Shown: in pieces, positions 44,552 to 53,313 of the stretch
How positions within the stretch are numbered: position 1 is the stretch's first letter
Layout: every line of letters begins with the position of its first letter
NCBI RefSeq assembly: GCF_009909195.1
Contig: NZ_JAAAMU010000003.1
Span: 186,001 to 250,000, forward strand
Source of the DNA: Paenibacillus sacheonensis
GTDB taxonomy: Bacteria; Bacillota; Bacilli; Paenibacillales; Paenibacillaceae
Length of the DNA: 64,000 nt
Reading direction: 5' to 3'
Notes under the pieces: generated by a model
Database searches by the model: none
What the model saw: the letters and a program-made list of their open reading frames with translations, nothing else
Told to the model about the DNA's origin: nothing
Translations under genes and position numbers: made by a program

Positions 44552-47500
44552 ATGCAACGCATTCAACGTTTTATTCGCGAATTATCGGAGCGTCAGTGGG
44601 CGGAGACAGAGCCGCTGCGCAATTGGCATATCAAGAAAACCCGTTATGGCTTGCCGGGAGAATACGTGACGCTGCCCGGCGGCGAAGGGAGCTTCCAGGA
44701 GGATATTCAGCTTGACGGGGAGCATGGCATCACGTATTTTCTGACCAAACGAATCGCGATTCCGCGGCACTGGGAACCCGGTACGGCAGGCTTGACCGTG
44801 AGCGGCGGCGGAGAGGGCTTGCTGCGGGTGAACGGAGCTTCATATCAAGGCATCGACCGCAATCATGACGTGGTGCCGCTCTATCTGGAAGGCGTCGGCC
44901 TGGATCCGCTGCTGGAATTCGAATTGTTCGATCCGATCCCGGAGCCGGTCGATCCGCTGAACGATCAGGCGCCGGTCAATCCGCCGGTAACGCGGTTCGA
45001 GGTAAAGCTCGTGCGCTTCAACAAGCCGGTGCAGCAATTGCGCTACAGCGTCAAGACCGCGTGCGAGACGATGGAGCTGCTGCCCGAGCAGGACGGCAAC
45101 CGACGCCGGCTATTGGATCTGTTGTACGGGACGATGAACGAATGCGGCGCCTGGACGGAGGAAGAATGGCTGAACGGCGAGCGGGTGAGCGCGGCCGAGC
45201 GGCGTCTCGCGGACCGGATCACTTCGGAATTCCCTTCGGCTCCGAACCGAGGCAAGATGCATATGGTGGGCCAATCGCACATCGACATCGCCTGGCTGTG
45301 GCCGGTGCGGGAGACCGTCCGCAAGGTGAGCCGCACCTTCTCCACGATGACGTCGCTCATGGAGGAATACCCGGACTTCGTCTATTCCCAGAGCCAGCCG
45401 CTGCTGTACGCGTTCGTGAAGGAGCATGATCCCGCGCTGTATGCCAAGATCAAGAAGGCGGTCTCCGAAGGGAGATGGGAGCTCGTCGGCGGCATGTGGG
45501 TCGAACCGGATTTGAACATTCCGAGCGGCGAGTCGCTCGTGCGTCAGATGCTGCACGGCCAGCATTTCTACCGCGACGAGTTCGGCAAGGGTTCGGCGAT
45601 CGAATGGCTGCCCGATACGTTCGGCTATTGCGCTTCGCTTCCGCAGCTGCTGAAGCTGGCCGGCGTCGATTACTTCATGACGACCAAGCTCGACTGGAAC
45701 GATACGAACAAATTCCCGCACGAGCTGTTCAACTGGGTCGGCATCGACGGCACGTCGATCGTGTCGTACTTGAACCACGGGCTGAACGAGCATACGCGTC
45801 CGAAGAACATGGACGAGCATTGGCGGGAGTTCCGCCAGCAGGACAAGCTGAACGAGCTGATGCTGCTGTACGGACACGGCGACGGCGGAGGCGGCGTTAC
45901 GCGTGACATGGTGGAATTCGTGCAGCGCAGCCCGCTCATGCCGGGTCTTCCGGCGGGCGGCTTCAGCACGGCCGGCGCGTTCTTCGATAAGGTCGGCGAA
46001 GCGGCGGGGACGCTGCCGGACTGGCATGGCGATTTGTACCTGGAGCTGCATCGCGGCACCTTGACGACGCATGGCCGCAACAAGCGAAGCAACCGCAAGG
46101 CGGAGGTGCTGTACCGCGAAGCGGAGATATGGGCTTCCCTGGCCCGCGCCTATACGGGAGCGGAAGCGAATGCCGATGCGATGAACCGCGGCTGGAAGCT
46201 GATGCTGCTGAATCAATTTCACGATATTATTCCGGGCACGGCCATCACGGAGACGTACGAGACGTCGGCAGCGGAATACGAGGACGTGTTCGCCCTCGGC
46301 GGCGAGGCATTGCAGGCGTCGATGCTTGCGCTTGCCGGAGCGGTGAATGCTTCGGGCGAGGGGACGCCGTATGTCGTGTTCAACAGCTTGGGGTGGGAAC
46401 GGGACGAGACCGTCGTTATCGAAGGCGGGGCGGAGCTTGCTGGTCTCTGCGCTTATGACGAAGCGGGCTTCCGGCTGCCGTGCGATTATCTGGCGAACGA
46501 GCCGGGAGAAGCGGCTGAGGCGGACGGGGCGGACGAATTCGGTGGAACGAGAAAATCGGGTGCGGTGCATGGCAGCTTGTCGGTGACCGTTCCGGCGATC
46601 CCGGCATTCGGCTACAAGACGATTTGGCTGAAGGAGCCGGACGCTCAGGAAGCATTGCAGCAGCGGACGCAGCAGCAGCAGCAGGCGCCAAACGGGGACG
46701 CAGGCGAATTCGACGCATGGGAGACGGCGCACTACCGGCTGGAATTCAACGCGCGCGGCGAGATCGTCCGCTGGCTGGACAAGGCGGCGCAGCGCGAGCT
46801 TCTGCCGCCGGGCGCCAAGGCGAACGAGCTGCAATTCTTCCATGACAAGCCGACCTATTGGGATGCGTGGGACATCGATCCCAACTACGAGCAGCAGCCG
46901 GCGGGTCAGGCGGAGCTGATCGGGAAACGGGTCGTGCAGTCCGGCGATACAGCAGATATTCTCCGGTTCGAGTGGCTGCTTGGCCGGTCGCGCATCACGC
47001 AGGATTTGATCCTCTACCCGCATCGGAAACGGGTGGATTTCAAGACGCGCATATCTTGGCATGAAAGCCATAAGCTGTTGAAAGCGGCGTTCCCGATCGA
47101 CATCGTGTCGACGAAGGCCGCTTACGAGATCCCGTTCGGCGCCTTGGAGCGTCCGACGCACCGCAATACGAGCTGGGAACAGGCGCAGTACGAGGTATGC
47201 GGACATCGCTGGGCGGATATTTCGGAAGGCGATTACGGCGTCAGCCTGATGAACGATTGCAAGTACGGCTACGACATCAAAGGCGGCGTCCTGCGCCTGT
47301 CGCTGCTGCGCGCGCCGAAATGGCCGGACTCCGGCGCGGATCAAGGCGAGCATGAATTCACGTATTCGCTGTACCCGCATGAACGGGACTGGCGGAATGC
47401 CGAAGTCGTGCGCAGAGCGGCGGAATTGAACCATCCGGCGGCTGCGATTCGAGTGCCGGCGGGAAGCGGGGACGGTTCCGGAGAATCGGGGCACAGCCCG

Positions 47501-47830
47501 GGTTCCGGCTCAAGCTCCCATTCAAGTTCCGGCTCAAGCTCCGGCTCCGGCAAAAGCTTGCCGGCGACGAACACGCTGCTGCAGCTGAACAGCAGCACGG
47601 TTATATTGGACACGGTCAAGCCGGCGGAAAGCGGCGAGGGCATCGTTCTTCGCTTCTACGAATCGACCGGCAGCCGCGACCGGATCCAATTCCAGCTGCC
47701 GCCGACCGCTCGGCGGGCGTCCATCGTCAACTTGCTGGAGGACGAGTTGGAAGCCTGCGGCGTCAGCCCGGAAGGAACGGTCGCGCTCGCGTTCAAGCCG
47801 TTTGAGATTATATCGATCCACTTATCATAA
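44552..47830 (+). CDS. Glycoside hydrolase family 38 alpha-mannosidase
   Basis: A 1092-residue retaining alpha-mannosidase. The N-terminal beta/alpha barrel has zinc ligands His243 and Asp245 (GQSHIDIAWLW) and nucleophile Asp355 in LPDTFGY; a third zinc ligand is the His in NQFHDIIPG (about residue 556). A middle three-helix bundle and C-terminal beta domains follow. Two low-complexity inserts are present: a Gln-rich run near residues 705-712 and a Gly/Ser-rich run near 970-1010. It starts 3 bp after GH3 and is thus co-translated with it. It trims alpha-linked mannose from imported glycans. Confidence 0.95.
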   Translation: MQRIQRFIRELSERQWAETEPLRNWHIKKTRYGLPGEYVTLPGGEGSFQEDIQLDGEHGITYFLTKRIAIPRHWEPGTAGLTVSGGGEGLLRVNGASYQGIDRNHDVVPLYLEGVGLDPLLEFELFDPIPEPVDPLNDQAPVNPPVTRFEVKLVRFNKPVQQLRYSVKTACETMELLPEQDGNRRRLLDLLYGTMNECGAWTEEEWLNGERVSAAERRLADRITSEFPSAPNRGKMHMVGQSHIDIAWLWPVRETVRKVSRTFSTMTSLMEEYPDFVYSQSQPLLYAFVKEHDPALYAKIKKAVSEGRWELVGGMWVEPDLNIPSGESLVRQMLHGQHFYRDEFGKGSAIEWLPDTFGYCASLPQLLKLAGVDYFMTTKLDWNDTNKFPHELFNWVGIDGTSIVSYLNHGLNEHTRPKNMDEHWREFRQQDKLNELMLLYGHGDGGGGVTRDMVEFVQRSPLMPGLPAGGFSTAGAFFDKVGEAAGTLPDWHGDLYLELHRGTLTTHGRNKRSNRKAEVLYREAEIWASLARAYTGAEANADAMNRGWKLMLLNQFHDIIPGTAITETYETSAAEYEDVFALGGEALQASMLALAGAVNASGEGTPYVVFNSLGWERDETVVIEGGAELAGLCAYDEAGFRLPCDYLANEPGEAAEADGADEFGGTRKSGAVHGSLSVTVPAIPAFGYKTIWLKEPDAQEALQQRTQQQQQAPNGDAGEFDAWETAHYRLEFNARGEIVRWLDKAAQRELLPPGAKANELQFFHDKPTYWDAWDIDPNYEQQPAGQAELIGKRVVQSGDTADILRFEWLLGRSRITQDLILYPHRKRVDFKTRISWHESHKLLKAAFPIDIVSTKAAYEIPFGALERPTHRNTSWEQAQYEVCGHRWADISEGDYGVSLMNDCKYGYDIKGGVLRLSLLRAPKWPDSGADQGEHEFTYSLYPHERDWRNAEVVRRAAELNHPAAAIRVPAGSGDGSGESGHSPGSGSSSHSSSGSSSGSGKSLPATNTLLQLNSSTVILDTVKPAESGEGIVLRFYESTGSRDRIQFQLPPTARRASIVNLLEDELEACGVSPEGTVALAFKPFEIISIHLS

Positions 47831-47863
47831 TCCTATCTTAGAAATGGAAGGGCGGTAATCGCA

Positions 47864-48736
47864 ATGAAAATCGGGTTAAGCACGTACAGTTTGCTGGGGG
47901 CGCTCAAATCCGGCGAAATGACCGTATTGGACGTCATTGATTGGATCGCCGAGAACGGCGGCGAGCATATGGAAATCGTGCCGTACGGCTTCACGCTCGT
48001 CGACAATCCGGAGCTGGCCGATGCGGTGCGCGGGCATGCGAAGGCCGCCGGCATCGCGCTGTCGAACTATTCCATGCCGGCGAATTTCGTGCAGCCGGAC
48101 GAGGCGTCGTTCGAAGCCGAGATGGCGCGCATGAAGACGCATGTCGACCTCGTCCGCCGGCTCGGCATGACGCATATGCGCCATGACGTGACGGCGTTTA
48201 CGATCGAGAAGGAACAGATGACGATCGCCTGGTTCGAGGAAAGCTTGCCGCTCATCGTCAAGGGCAGCCGAATCGTTGCCGATTATGCGGCGCAATACGG
48301 CATTACGACGACGATCGAGAATCACGGCTTCAGCGTCCAGGCGAGCGACCGCGTGCAGCGGGTGCTTCAGGCGGTGGACCGTCCGAATTTCAAGACGACG
48401 CTCGACATCGGCAATTTCATGTGCGTGGACGAGGATCCGGTCATCGGCGTGATGAAGAACCTGCCGTACGCCTCGTTGGTTCACTTTAAGGACTTTTACT
48501 TCCGGCCGTTCGACGAGCCGCCGGGCGGAGGCGACTGGTTCCGGACCAGCAACGGCAATTACCTGCGCGGCGCGATCGTCGGCCATGGCGAAATTCCGAT
48601 TCGCCGCATTATCAAGCTGATCAAGGGATCCGGATACGACGGCAGCATTACGGTCGAGTTCGAAGGCATGGAAGAGTGCAAGTCGGCGTCGCGAATCGGG
48701 ATGGACAATCTCCGCCGGTTGTGGGAGGAAGCATAA
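47864..48736 (+). CDS. Sugar phosphate isomerase/epimerase
   Basis: A 290-residue xylose-isomerase-like TIM barrel with likely metal ligands Glu in TTIENHGF, Asp in TLDIGNF, His in LVHFKDF and Glu in TVEFEG. The start ATG follows GGAAGGGCGG. It lies 33 bp after GH38 and just before the second GH29 in the same direction; it probably isomerises the sugar released by the glycosidases. It belongs to a different subgroup from the epimerase at 27001. Confidence 0.88.
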   Translation: MKIGLSTYSLLGALKSGEMTVLDVIDWIAENGGEHMEIVPYGFTLVDNPELADAVRGHAKAAGIALSNYSMPANFVQPDEASFEAEMARMKTHVDLVRRLGMTHMRHDVTAFTIEKEQMTIAWFEESLPLIVKGSRIVADYAAQYGITTTIENHGFSVQASDRVQRVLQAVDRPNFKTTLDIGNFMCVDEDPVIGVMKNLPYASLVHFKDFYFRPFDEPPGGGDWFRTSNGNYLRGAIVGHGEIPIRRIIKLIKGSGYDGSITVEFEGMEECKSASRIGMDNLRRLWEEA

Positions 48737-48769
48737 CCCATTTTGGATGTTAAGGAAGGCGGGCAAAGG

Positions 48770-50056
48770 ATGCAAACGGAGACGAATACGAACATTATTC
48801 CTACGGCGAAGCAGCTGGCTTACCAGGACTGGGAGTTTGGCTTGTTCCTGCATTTCGGCTTGCGGACGTTCTATGAAGGGTATGCCGATTTCGACGAGCG
48901 GCCGATGACGCCCGCCGATTTCAACCCGGCCGGGCTCGACTGCGAGCAGTGGATCCGAACGGCCAAGGAAGCCGGGATGGCGTATGCGGTCCTGACGGCG
49001 AAGCATCATGACGGCTTCTCCAACTGGCCGTCCAAGTACAGCCGCTTCTCGGTCGAAGCATCCCCGTGGAAGGACGGCAAGGGAGACGTCGTGCGCGAAT
49101 ACGTCGACGCCTGCCGCAAGTTCGGGGTGAAGGCGGGCCTCTATTATTCGCCTTACGACGGCTCCGCCGATTTCTACGCGCAGGACGCCGAAGCGTACGA
49201 CGATTATTTCGTGAATCAAATCACGGAGCTGCTCGGCAGCTACGGCGAGATCGACATTCTCTGGTTCGACGGCTGCGGCTCCGAGAATCATACGTATGAC
49301 TGGGACCGTATCATCGGCACGATCCGCCGGCTGCAGCCGGGCATACTCATCTTCAATATGGGCGATCCCGATTTCCGCTGGATCGGCAACGAAGACGGCA
49401 TCGCGCCGATCCCGTGCTGGAACGTGGCCGACGCGACCGATTTCTCGATCTTGACCAAAGAGAAGGAAACGCTCGGAACGCGGCTCTGGCTGCCGGCCGA
49501 ATGCGACGTGCAGATGCGGGCGAACGGCAGCACCTGGTTCTACAGCGATCAAGACGAGCACATGGTCAAGAGCGTCGGCGAGCTGATGGGGCTCTACTAT
49601 CTGTCCGTTGGCCGAGGCACGAATCTGCTGCTCAATATCGGACCGAACCGCGAGGGGCTGCTGCCGGCGAAGGATACGGCGCATCTGGAAGCCTTCGGGG
49701 AAGAGATTCGCCGCCGCTTCGGCCGGCCGATCGCGACGCTTGCGGCATGTAGGCAGGAGGGGCTGGTATGGCGGTATGACGCGCAGGAATCCCATCTGCT
49801 CGATCACATCGTCATTCAAGAGGATTTGACGGAGGGCGAGCATGTCCTCGCCTTCCGCGTTTCGGTCCTGACGGCCAAGACGCATCAGCCCGTCGCCGTC
49901 TACGAAGGCAGGAATATCGGACATAAGGCGATTATCCGCCTTCCGGCGGTCAAAGCCGCCGGGGTCATCGTGGAAGTGACGGCGCACGGCGGCGCGAGAG
50001 AGCCCGTGCTCCGCGAGCTCTCGATCCACTATTCGGGGGATACGGGAGTTGTTTAA
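48770..50056 (+). CDS. Glycoside hydrolase family 29-like alpha-L-fucosidase
   Basis: A 428-residue GH29 enzyme: LFLHFGLRTFYEG, TAKHHDGFSNWPS and nucleophile Asp167 in ILWFDGCG. The C-terminal beta domain is shorter than in the first GH29 at 34272, and the two differ in the residues around the active-site entrance, so they likely prefer different linkages. ATG 48770 follows AAGGAAGGCGGG; a TTG at 48743 in the same frame is less likely. It ends the operon, with a strong terminator at 50088. Confidence 0.9.
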   Translation: MQTETNTNIIPTAKQLAYQDWEFGLFLHFGLRTFYEGYADFDERPMTPADFNPAGLDCEQWIRTAKEAGMAYAVLTAKHHDGFSNWPSKYSRFSVEASPWKDGKGDVVREYVDACRKFGVKAGLYYSPYDGSADFYAQDAEAYDDYFVNQITELLGSYGEIDILWFDGCGSENHTYDWDRIIGTIRRLQPGILIFNMGDPDFRWIGNEDGIAPIPCWNVADATDFSILTKEKETLGTRLWLPAECDVQMRANGSTWFYSDQDEHMVKSVGELMGLYYLSVGRGTNLLLNIGPNREGLLPAKDTAHLEAFGEEIRRRFGRPIATLAACRQEGLVWRYDAQESHLLDHIVIQEDLTEGEHVLAFRVSVLTAKTHQPVAVYEGRNIGHKAIIRLPAVKAAGVIVEVTAHGGAREPVLRELSIHYSGDTGVV

Positions 50057-50087
50057 ACCGTATTTATGAATCAGGTTCATGAGACGG

Positions 50088-50128
50088 GGCCGTTTGGATC
50101 GATTCGTTGATCCAAGCGGCCTTTTTTT
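50088..50128 (+). terminator. Strong terminator ending glycan operon
   Basis: Arms GGCCGTTTGGATC and GATCCAAGCGGCC (one G-U) with an 8-nt loop, followed by seven T. Confidence 0.92.
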
Positions 50129-50221
50129 GCCGGCCGATTAGGCATTGTAGCGTATTCTAGCCGAGTGTTATGATGAACGGGTCAAGCGGTTCATATCATG
50201 CTGAGAAGGGGCTTTTAACCG

Positions 50222-51316
50222 ATGAAAGACATCCAGCAGCACATGCAAGCGGTTCTCGAACGAATGGTCGACGAGGGCAGGGAACGGGGCGTCCAGCTCG
50301 CCGCGTATCATGAAGGCGAATTAATCGTCGACGCTTCCGCCGGCATCGCGGACCGGCGCACGGGCCGGGCGGTGAACGGCAGGACGCTCTTCCCCGTATT
50401 CTCCACGACCAAAGGCATCGCCTCGACGGTCCTCCATCACGTGATGGAGCGGCAAGGGATCGATTACGACCTGCGGATTGCCGAGCTGTGGCCGGAGTTC
50501 GGCGCGAATGGGAAAGAACGGGCGACGATTCGCCATGCGCTGAGCCATACGACCGGCATCCCTCATATGCCGGATGGAATCGGGCTTGCCGAGGTCGTAG
50601 ATTGGGACCGGATGGCTGCGGAGACGGCGAAACTCGTTCCTCAATGGCCGCCGGGAGAGCGTATGGAATACCACGCGATTACATTCGGCTGGATCGTCGG
50701 CGAGATTGCCCGGCGGCTGGACGGCAGGCCGTTCGCGCGCATTCTGGAAGAGGATATTTGCGATCCGCTCGGCATTCGGGATGAATTGTTCGTCGGGATT
50801 CCGGATGAGGCGGACGCGCGCGTCGCGTATCTGGAGGAACCGGGATTCGATCCGGCCGCGTTTCCGGCAGCGGGACTGCAGGCGATCCCGGCATGGGTCA
50901 CCCCGCTCGCCGACTGGATGAACCGCCCGGATGCGAGACGGGCATGCGTCCCGGCCAGCAACGGCATCATGTCGGCCAAGGCGATTGCCAAGCATTACGC
51001 GGCGCTCCTGCCGGACGGCGCGGACGGCATTCGGCTGCTGCCGGAATCCCGCATCAGGCTTGCGACCGCGCTCCAGGACCTGCCCAGCCAGGAACCGCAA
51101 TACAGAGCGCTCGGCTACCACATCGGCTCGCCGGGCTCCATCATGGGCGGGAGCCCTTCTGCCTTCGGTCATGGCGGCTACGGGGGATCCATCGGATTCG
51201 CCGATCCGGATCATCGGCTGGCGATCGCCTACGTCAATAATTTATACACGCCCCAGAGCGCGGGCACGGCTATTATCCATGAATTGAAGAACGCGCTTGG
51301 CATCGCGATTGAATAA
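50222..51316 (+). CDS. Serine hydrolase, beta-lactamase class C / EstB-like
   Basis: A 364-residue penicillin-binding-protein-fold hydrolase. SxxK is STTK (Ser61, Lys64) and the Tyr motif is YHA (Tyr150); a HGGYGGS stretch near residue 318 takes the place of the KTG box. No signal peptide is visible, so it is likely a cytoplasmic esterase or D-amino-acid amidase rather than a beta-lactamase. It stands alone between two terminators. Confidence 0.92.
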   Translation: MKDIQQHMQAVLERMVDEGRERGVQLAAYHEGELIVDASAGIADRRTGRAVNGRTLFPVFSTTKGIASTVLHHVMERQGIDYDLRIAELWPEFGANGKERATIRHALSHTTGIPHMPDGIGLAEVVDWDRMAAETAKLVPQWPPGERMEYHAITFGWIVGEIARRLDGRPFARILEEDICDPLGIRDELFVGIPDEADARVAYLEEPGFDPAAFPAAGLQAIPAWVTPLADWMNRPDARRACVPASNGIMSAKAIAKHYAALLPDGADGIRLLPESRIRLATALQDLPSQEPQYRALGYHIGSPGSIMGGSPSAFGHGGYGGSIGFADPDHRLAIAYVNNLYTPQSAGTAIIHELKNALGIAIE

Positions 51317-51329
51317 ACCTCCTCAACCA

Positions 51330-51381
51330 AACGGGCGGTTCTCCTTTGCTTCTGACAGCAAACGGAGAACCGCCCGTTATT
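51330..51381. terminator. Long bidirectional hairpin
   Basis: Arms AACGGGCGGTTCTCC-TTTGCT and AGCAAA-c-GGAGAACCGCCCGTT give 21 bp with one bulged base and a 6-nt loop, between convergent genes. To 51518 only short AGTCAG-like repeats follow. Confidence 0.85.
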
Positions 51382-51518
51382 TACGCAGCGGATATTTCAA
51401 GATCCCACCACCGACAGTAGAGACAGTCAGTAAGGTGGTCGGATTTAGTCAGGTTAGTCAGTCAGCCAGATTAGTAGGAGTCATCCGGCTGGGGTCAATG
51501 GAATAGAGAGCTTGCAGC

Positions 51519-52724
51519 TTAAGCGCTGGCCTCGCTCCTCGGCGCTTCTTCCTTCTTCGGCAAGCGGCTGCCTGCGCCAATCCGGAGATAGCCAAAGGCT
51601 CCAGCGGCCATCAGAGCGGCGACGGCGACGCCGGCCGCGCCAATCCAAGTAATGGCGGTCAGCGAGCTGCCCTCCACGATGACGCCGCCGACGCCGGCTC
51701 CGGCTGCCATGGCGAATTGCAGGACGGAGCTGTTCAGGCTGAGCATGATGCTCGTAGCTCCGGGCGCCAGCGTGATGAGATGGTACTGCTGCGTCGGGCC
51801 GGAAGACCAAGCGGAGAAGGACCATAGCATAAGCAGCGGAAACATGAGCGACGGCGAATGGGCGGCGAAGGAAATGACGACGAGCCAGACAGCGTGCAGG
51901 ATCATGCCGCCGACGAGCGTCCGCCGATAGCCCCACCTGTCCGTGCTGAAGCCGCCAAGCTGGGAACCGATCAGGCTGGCAACGCCGAACGCGAAGAGCG
52001 CGATGCTGACGGTGCTGCCGCTCATGCCCGTAACGTCCAGCAAGAACGGAGACATATAGGTGTAGGCGATGGCATAGCCGCCGATCCAGAAGAAGGTGAT
52101 GGCTAGGCCGATGGCGATCCTTGGATTCTTCAGGAGCGATAGCTGCTGACGGAGCGGCACGGGCAGTTCGTTGTCCGTCTTCGGTATCGCGGTCGCGATG
52201 AGCAGCAGCGCGAACAGGCCGAGAATCGCGATGGCGCCGAAGACGGCCTTCCAGTCATAGACGGAAGCGGCAAGGCGGCCAAGGGGCACGCCGACGATGA
52301 GCGCGGTGCTGAAGCCCATGACGAGCGTCGCGATGGCGCTGCCCTGCTTCTCCGGCGGAGCCAGCTTGGAGGCGACGGTCAGCGCCGTGACGACGAATAC
52401 GCCGCTGCTGAGCGCCACGATGACGCGGGAAACGATGAGGGCGCCGAAGCCCGGGAGCACGTAAGCGGCGGCGTTGCCGACGACGAACACCGCCAGCGAG
52501 TACAGCATGAGCTGCTTGCGGCCGACGCGGGATGCGGCAGCCATCAGGAACGGCGTTCCGAAACCGTACGCCAGGGAAAATACCGTAATCAATTGGCCGG
52601 CCGCGGCCACGGAGACGCCGATGTCGGTCGATACTTTATCCAGGATACCCGCGATGATGAACTCCGATGTGCCGACGAGAAAGCTGACGATCGCCAGCAT
52701 ATAGATTTTCCAGGCAGTAGACAT
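51519..52724 (-). CDS. MFS transporter, sugar-efflux/drug-efflux (DHA1) type
   Basis: A 401-residue, 12-helix MFS protein. It opens with WKIYMLAIVSFLVGTSEFIIAG and has the motif-A-like loop ASRVGRKQ, as in AraJ/YdhP-type exporters. The start ATG 52724 follows GAGGAGTTGGAGAG on the minus strand; a TTG nine bases earlier is also in frame. It lies 70 bp downstream of the ArsR gene on the same strand, so the ArsR protein probably represses it. Confidence 0.92.
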   Translation of the reverse strand: MSTAWKIYMLAIVSFLVGTSEFIIAGILDKVSTDIGVSVAAAGQLITVFSLAYGFGTPFLMAAASRVGRKQLMLYSLAVFVVGNAAAYVLPGFGALIVSRVIVALSSGVFVVTALTVASKLAPPEKQGSAIATLVMGFSTALIVGVPLGRLAASVYDWKAVFGAIAILGLFALLLIATAIPKTDNELPVPLRQQLSLLKNPRIAIGLAITFFWIGGYAIAYTYMSPFLLDVTGMSGSTVSIALFAFGVASLIGSQLGGFSTDRWGYRRTLVGGMILHAVWLVVISFAAHSPSLMFPLLMLWSFSAWSSGPTQQYHLITLAPGATSIMLSLNSSVLQFAMAAGAGVGGVIVEGSSLTAITWIGAAGVAVAALMAAGAFGYLRIGAGSRLPKKEEAPRSEASA

Positions 52725-52757
52725 TCTCTCCAACTCCTCTTGCCAAGCTATTTTTAT

Positions 52758-52777
52758 ATTTCTAAGTTTATCGAAAT
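52758..52777. promoter_or_regulatory. Inverted repeat between ArsR and MFS
   Basis: ATTTC and GAAAT arms with a 10-bp AT-rich middle. It is placed in the short gap ahead of the MFS gene and is a possible ArsR-protein site. Confidence 0.4.
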
Positions 52778-52794
52778 AAAGGGCGAAAAAAACG

Positions 52795-53076
52795 CTACCC
52801 CAGCAAGTAAGGGGCGTATTTGCGCGCGACTTCCTTGTTGACGCTGTAATAAATGTACGTGCCGTCCTTGCGCAGCGAGAGCAGTCCGCAGTCCGTCAGC
52901 TGCTTCAGATGATGCGACAGGGTGGAACCGGCGACGGATTCGAGCTTGCTGCCGATATCCGAACAACAGAGATTTTTCTCTTCCGTAAGCAGCATCGCGA
53001 TTTTGATTCGGGTCGGTTCGCCGAGTGCTTTGTACACTTTCACCGCTTGTTTGACTTCCTCGTTGTCCTCGACCAT
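52795..53076 (-). CDS. ArsR-family transcriptional regulator
   Basis: A 93-residue winged-helix ArsR repressor (ALGEPTRIKIAMLLTEEK, then STLSHHLKQLTDCGLLSLRKDGTYIYYSV in parts). It has a Cys pair at NLCCSDI, close to where some ArsR members bind metal, but not the classic ELCVCDL spacing, so a metal ligand is uncertain. It is divergent from the PucR gene and upstream of the MFS exporter on the same strand. Confidence 0.92.
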   Translation of the reverse strand: MVEDNEEVKQAVKVYKALGEPTRIKIAMLLTEEKNLCCSDIGSKLESVAGSTLSHHLKQLTDCGLLSLRKDGTYIYYSVNKEVARKYAPYLLG

Positions 53077-53313
53077 GGGTTCTCACCGCCTCTTCGCCGT
53101 AATTTCGAATGCCGTAATTCGATGTTTGTTGAAATATACCATGCCTCGCCGTCTCCTGTAAATAGGCTGCGTAAAAACGGCCGCATACGGCATATATAGG
53201 GCAAGTTCTTTCCTTCCGCGGTTGTCATTCCGCCTGATTCGCTATATGATGTTAGATAACTTGACATCTTAGGTTGTTCAACTTGGGGAAGGACACGGAA
53301 GGAGGCGACGAGC

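Noticed and set aside
45110..47494. Long minus-strand frame opposite GH38
   Set aside because: Shadow of the GH38 coding strand; composition is Arg-rich and no domain is recognisable.
47876..50080. Long minus-strand frame opposite the isomerase and GH29 genes
   Set aside because: It spans two real genes and their gap and has shadow-type composition.
50222..51316. Class C beta-lactamase
   Set aside because: There is no signal peptide and no KTG box; an esterase-like member is more likely.
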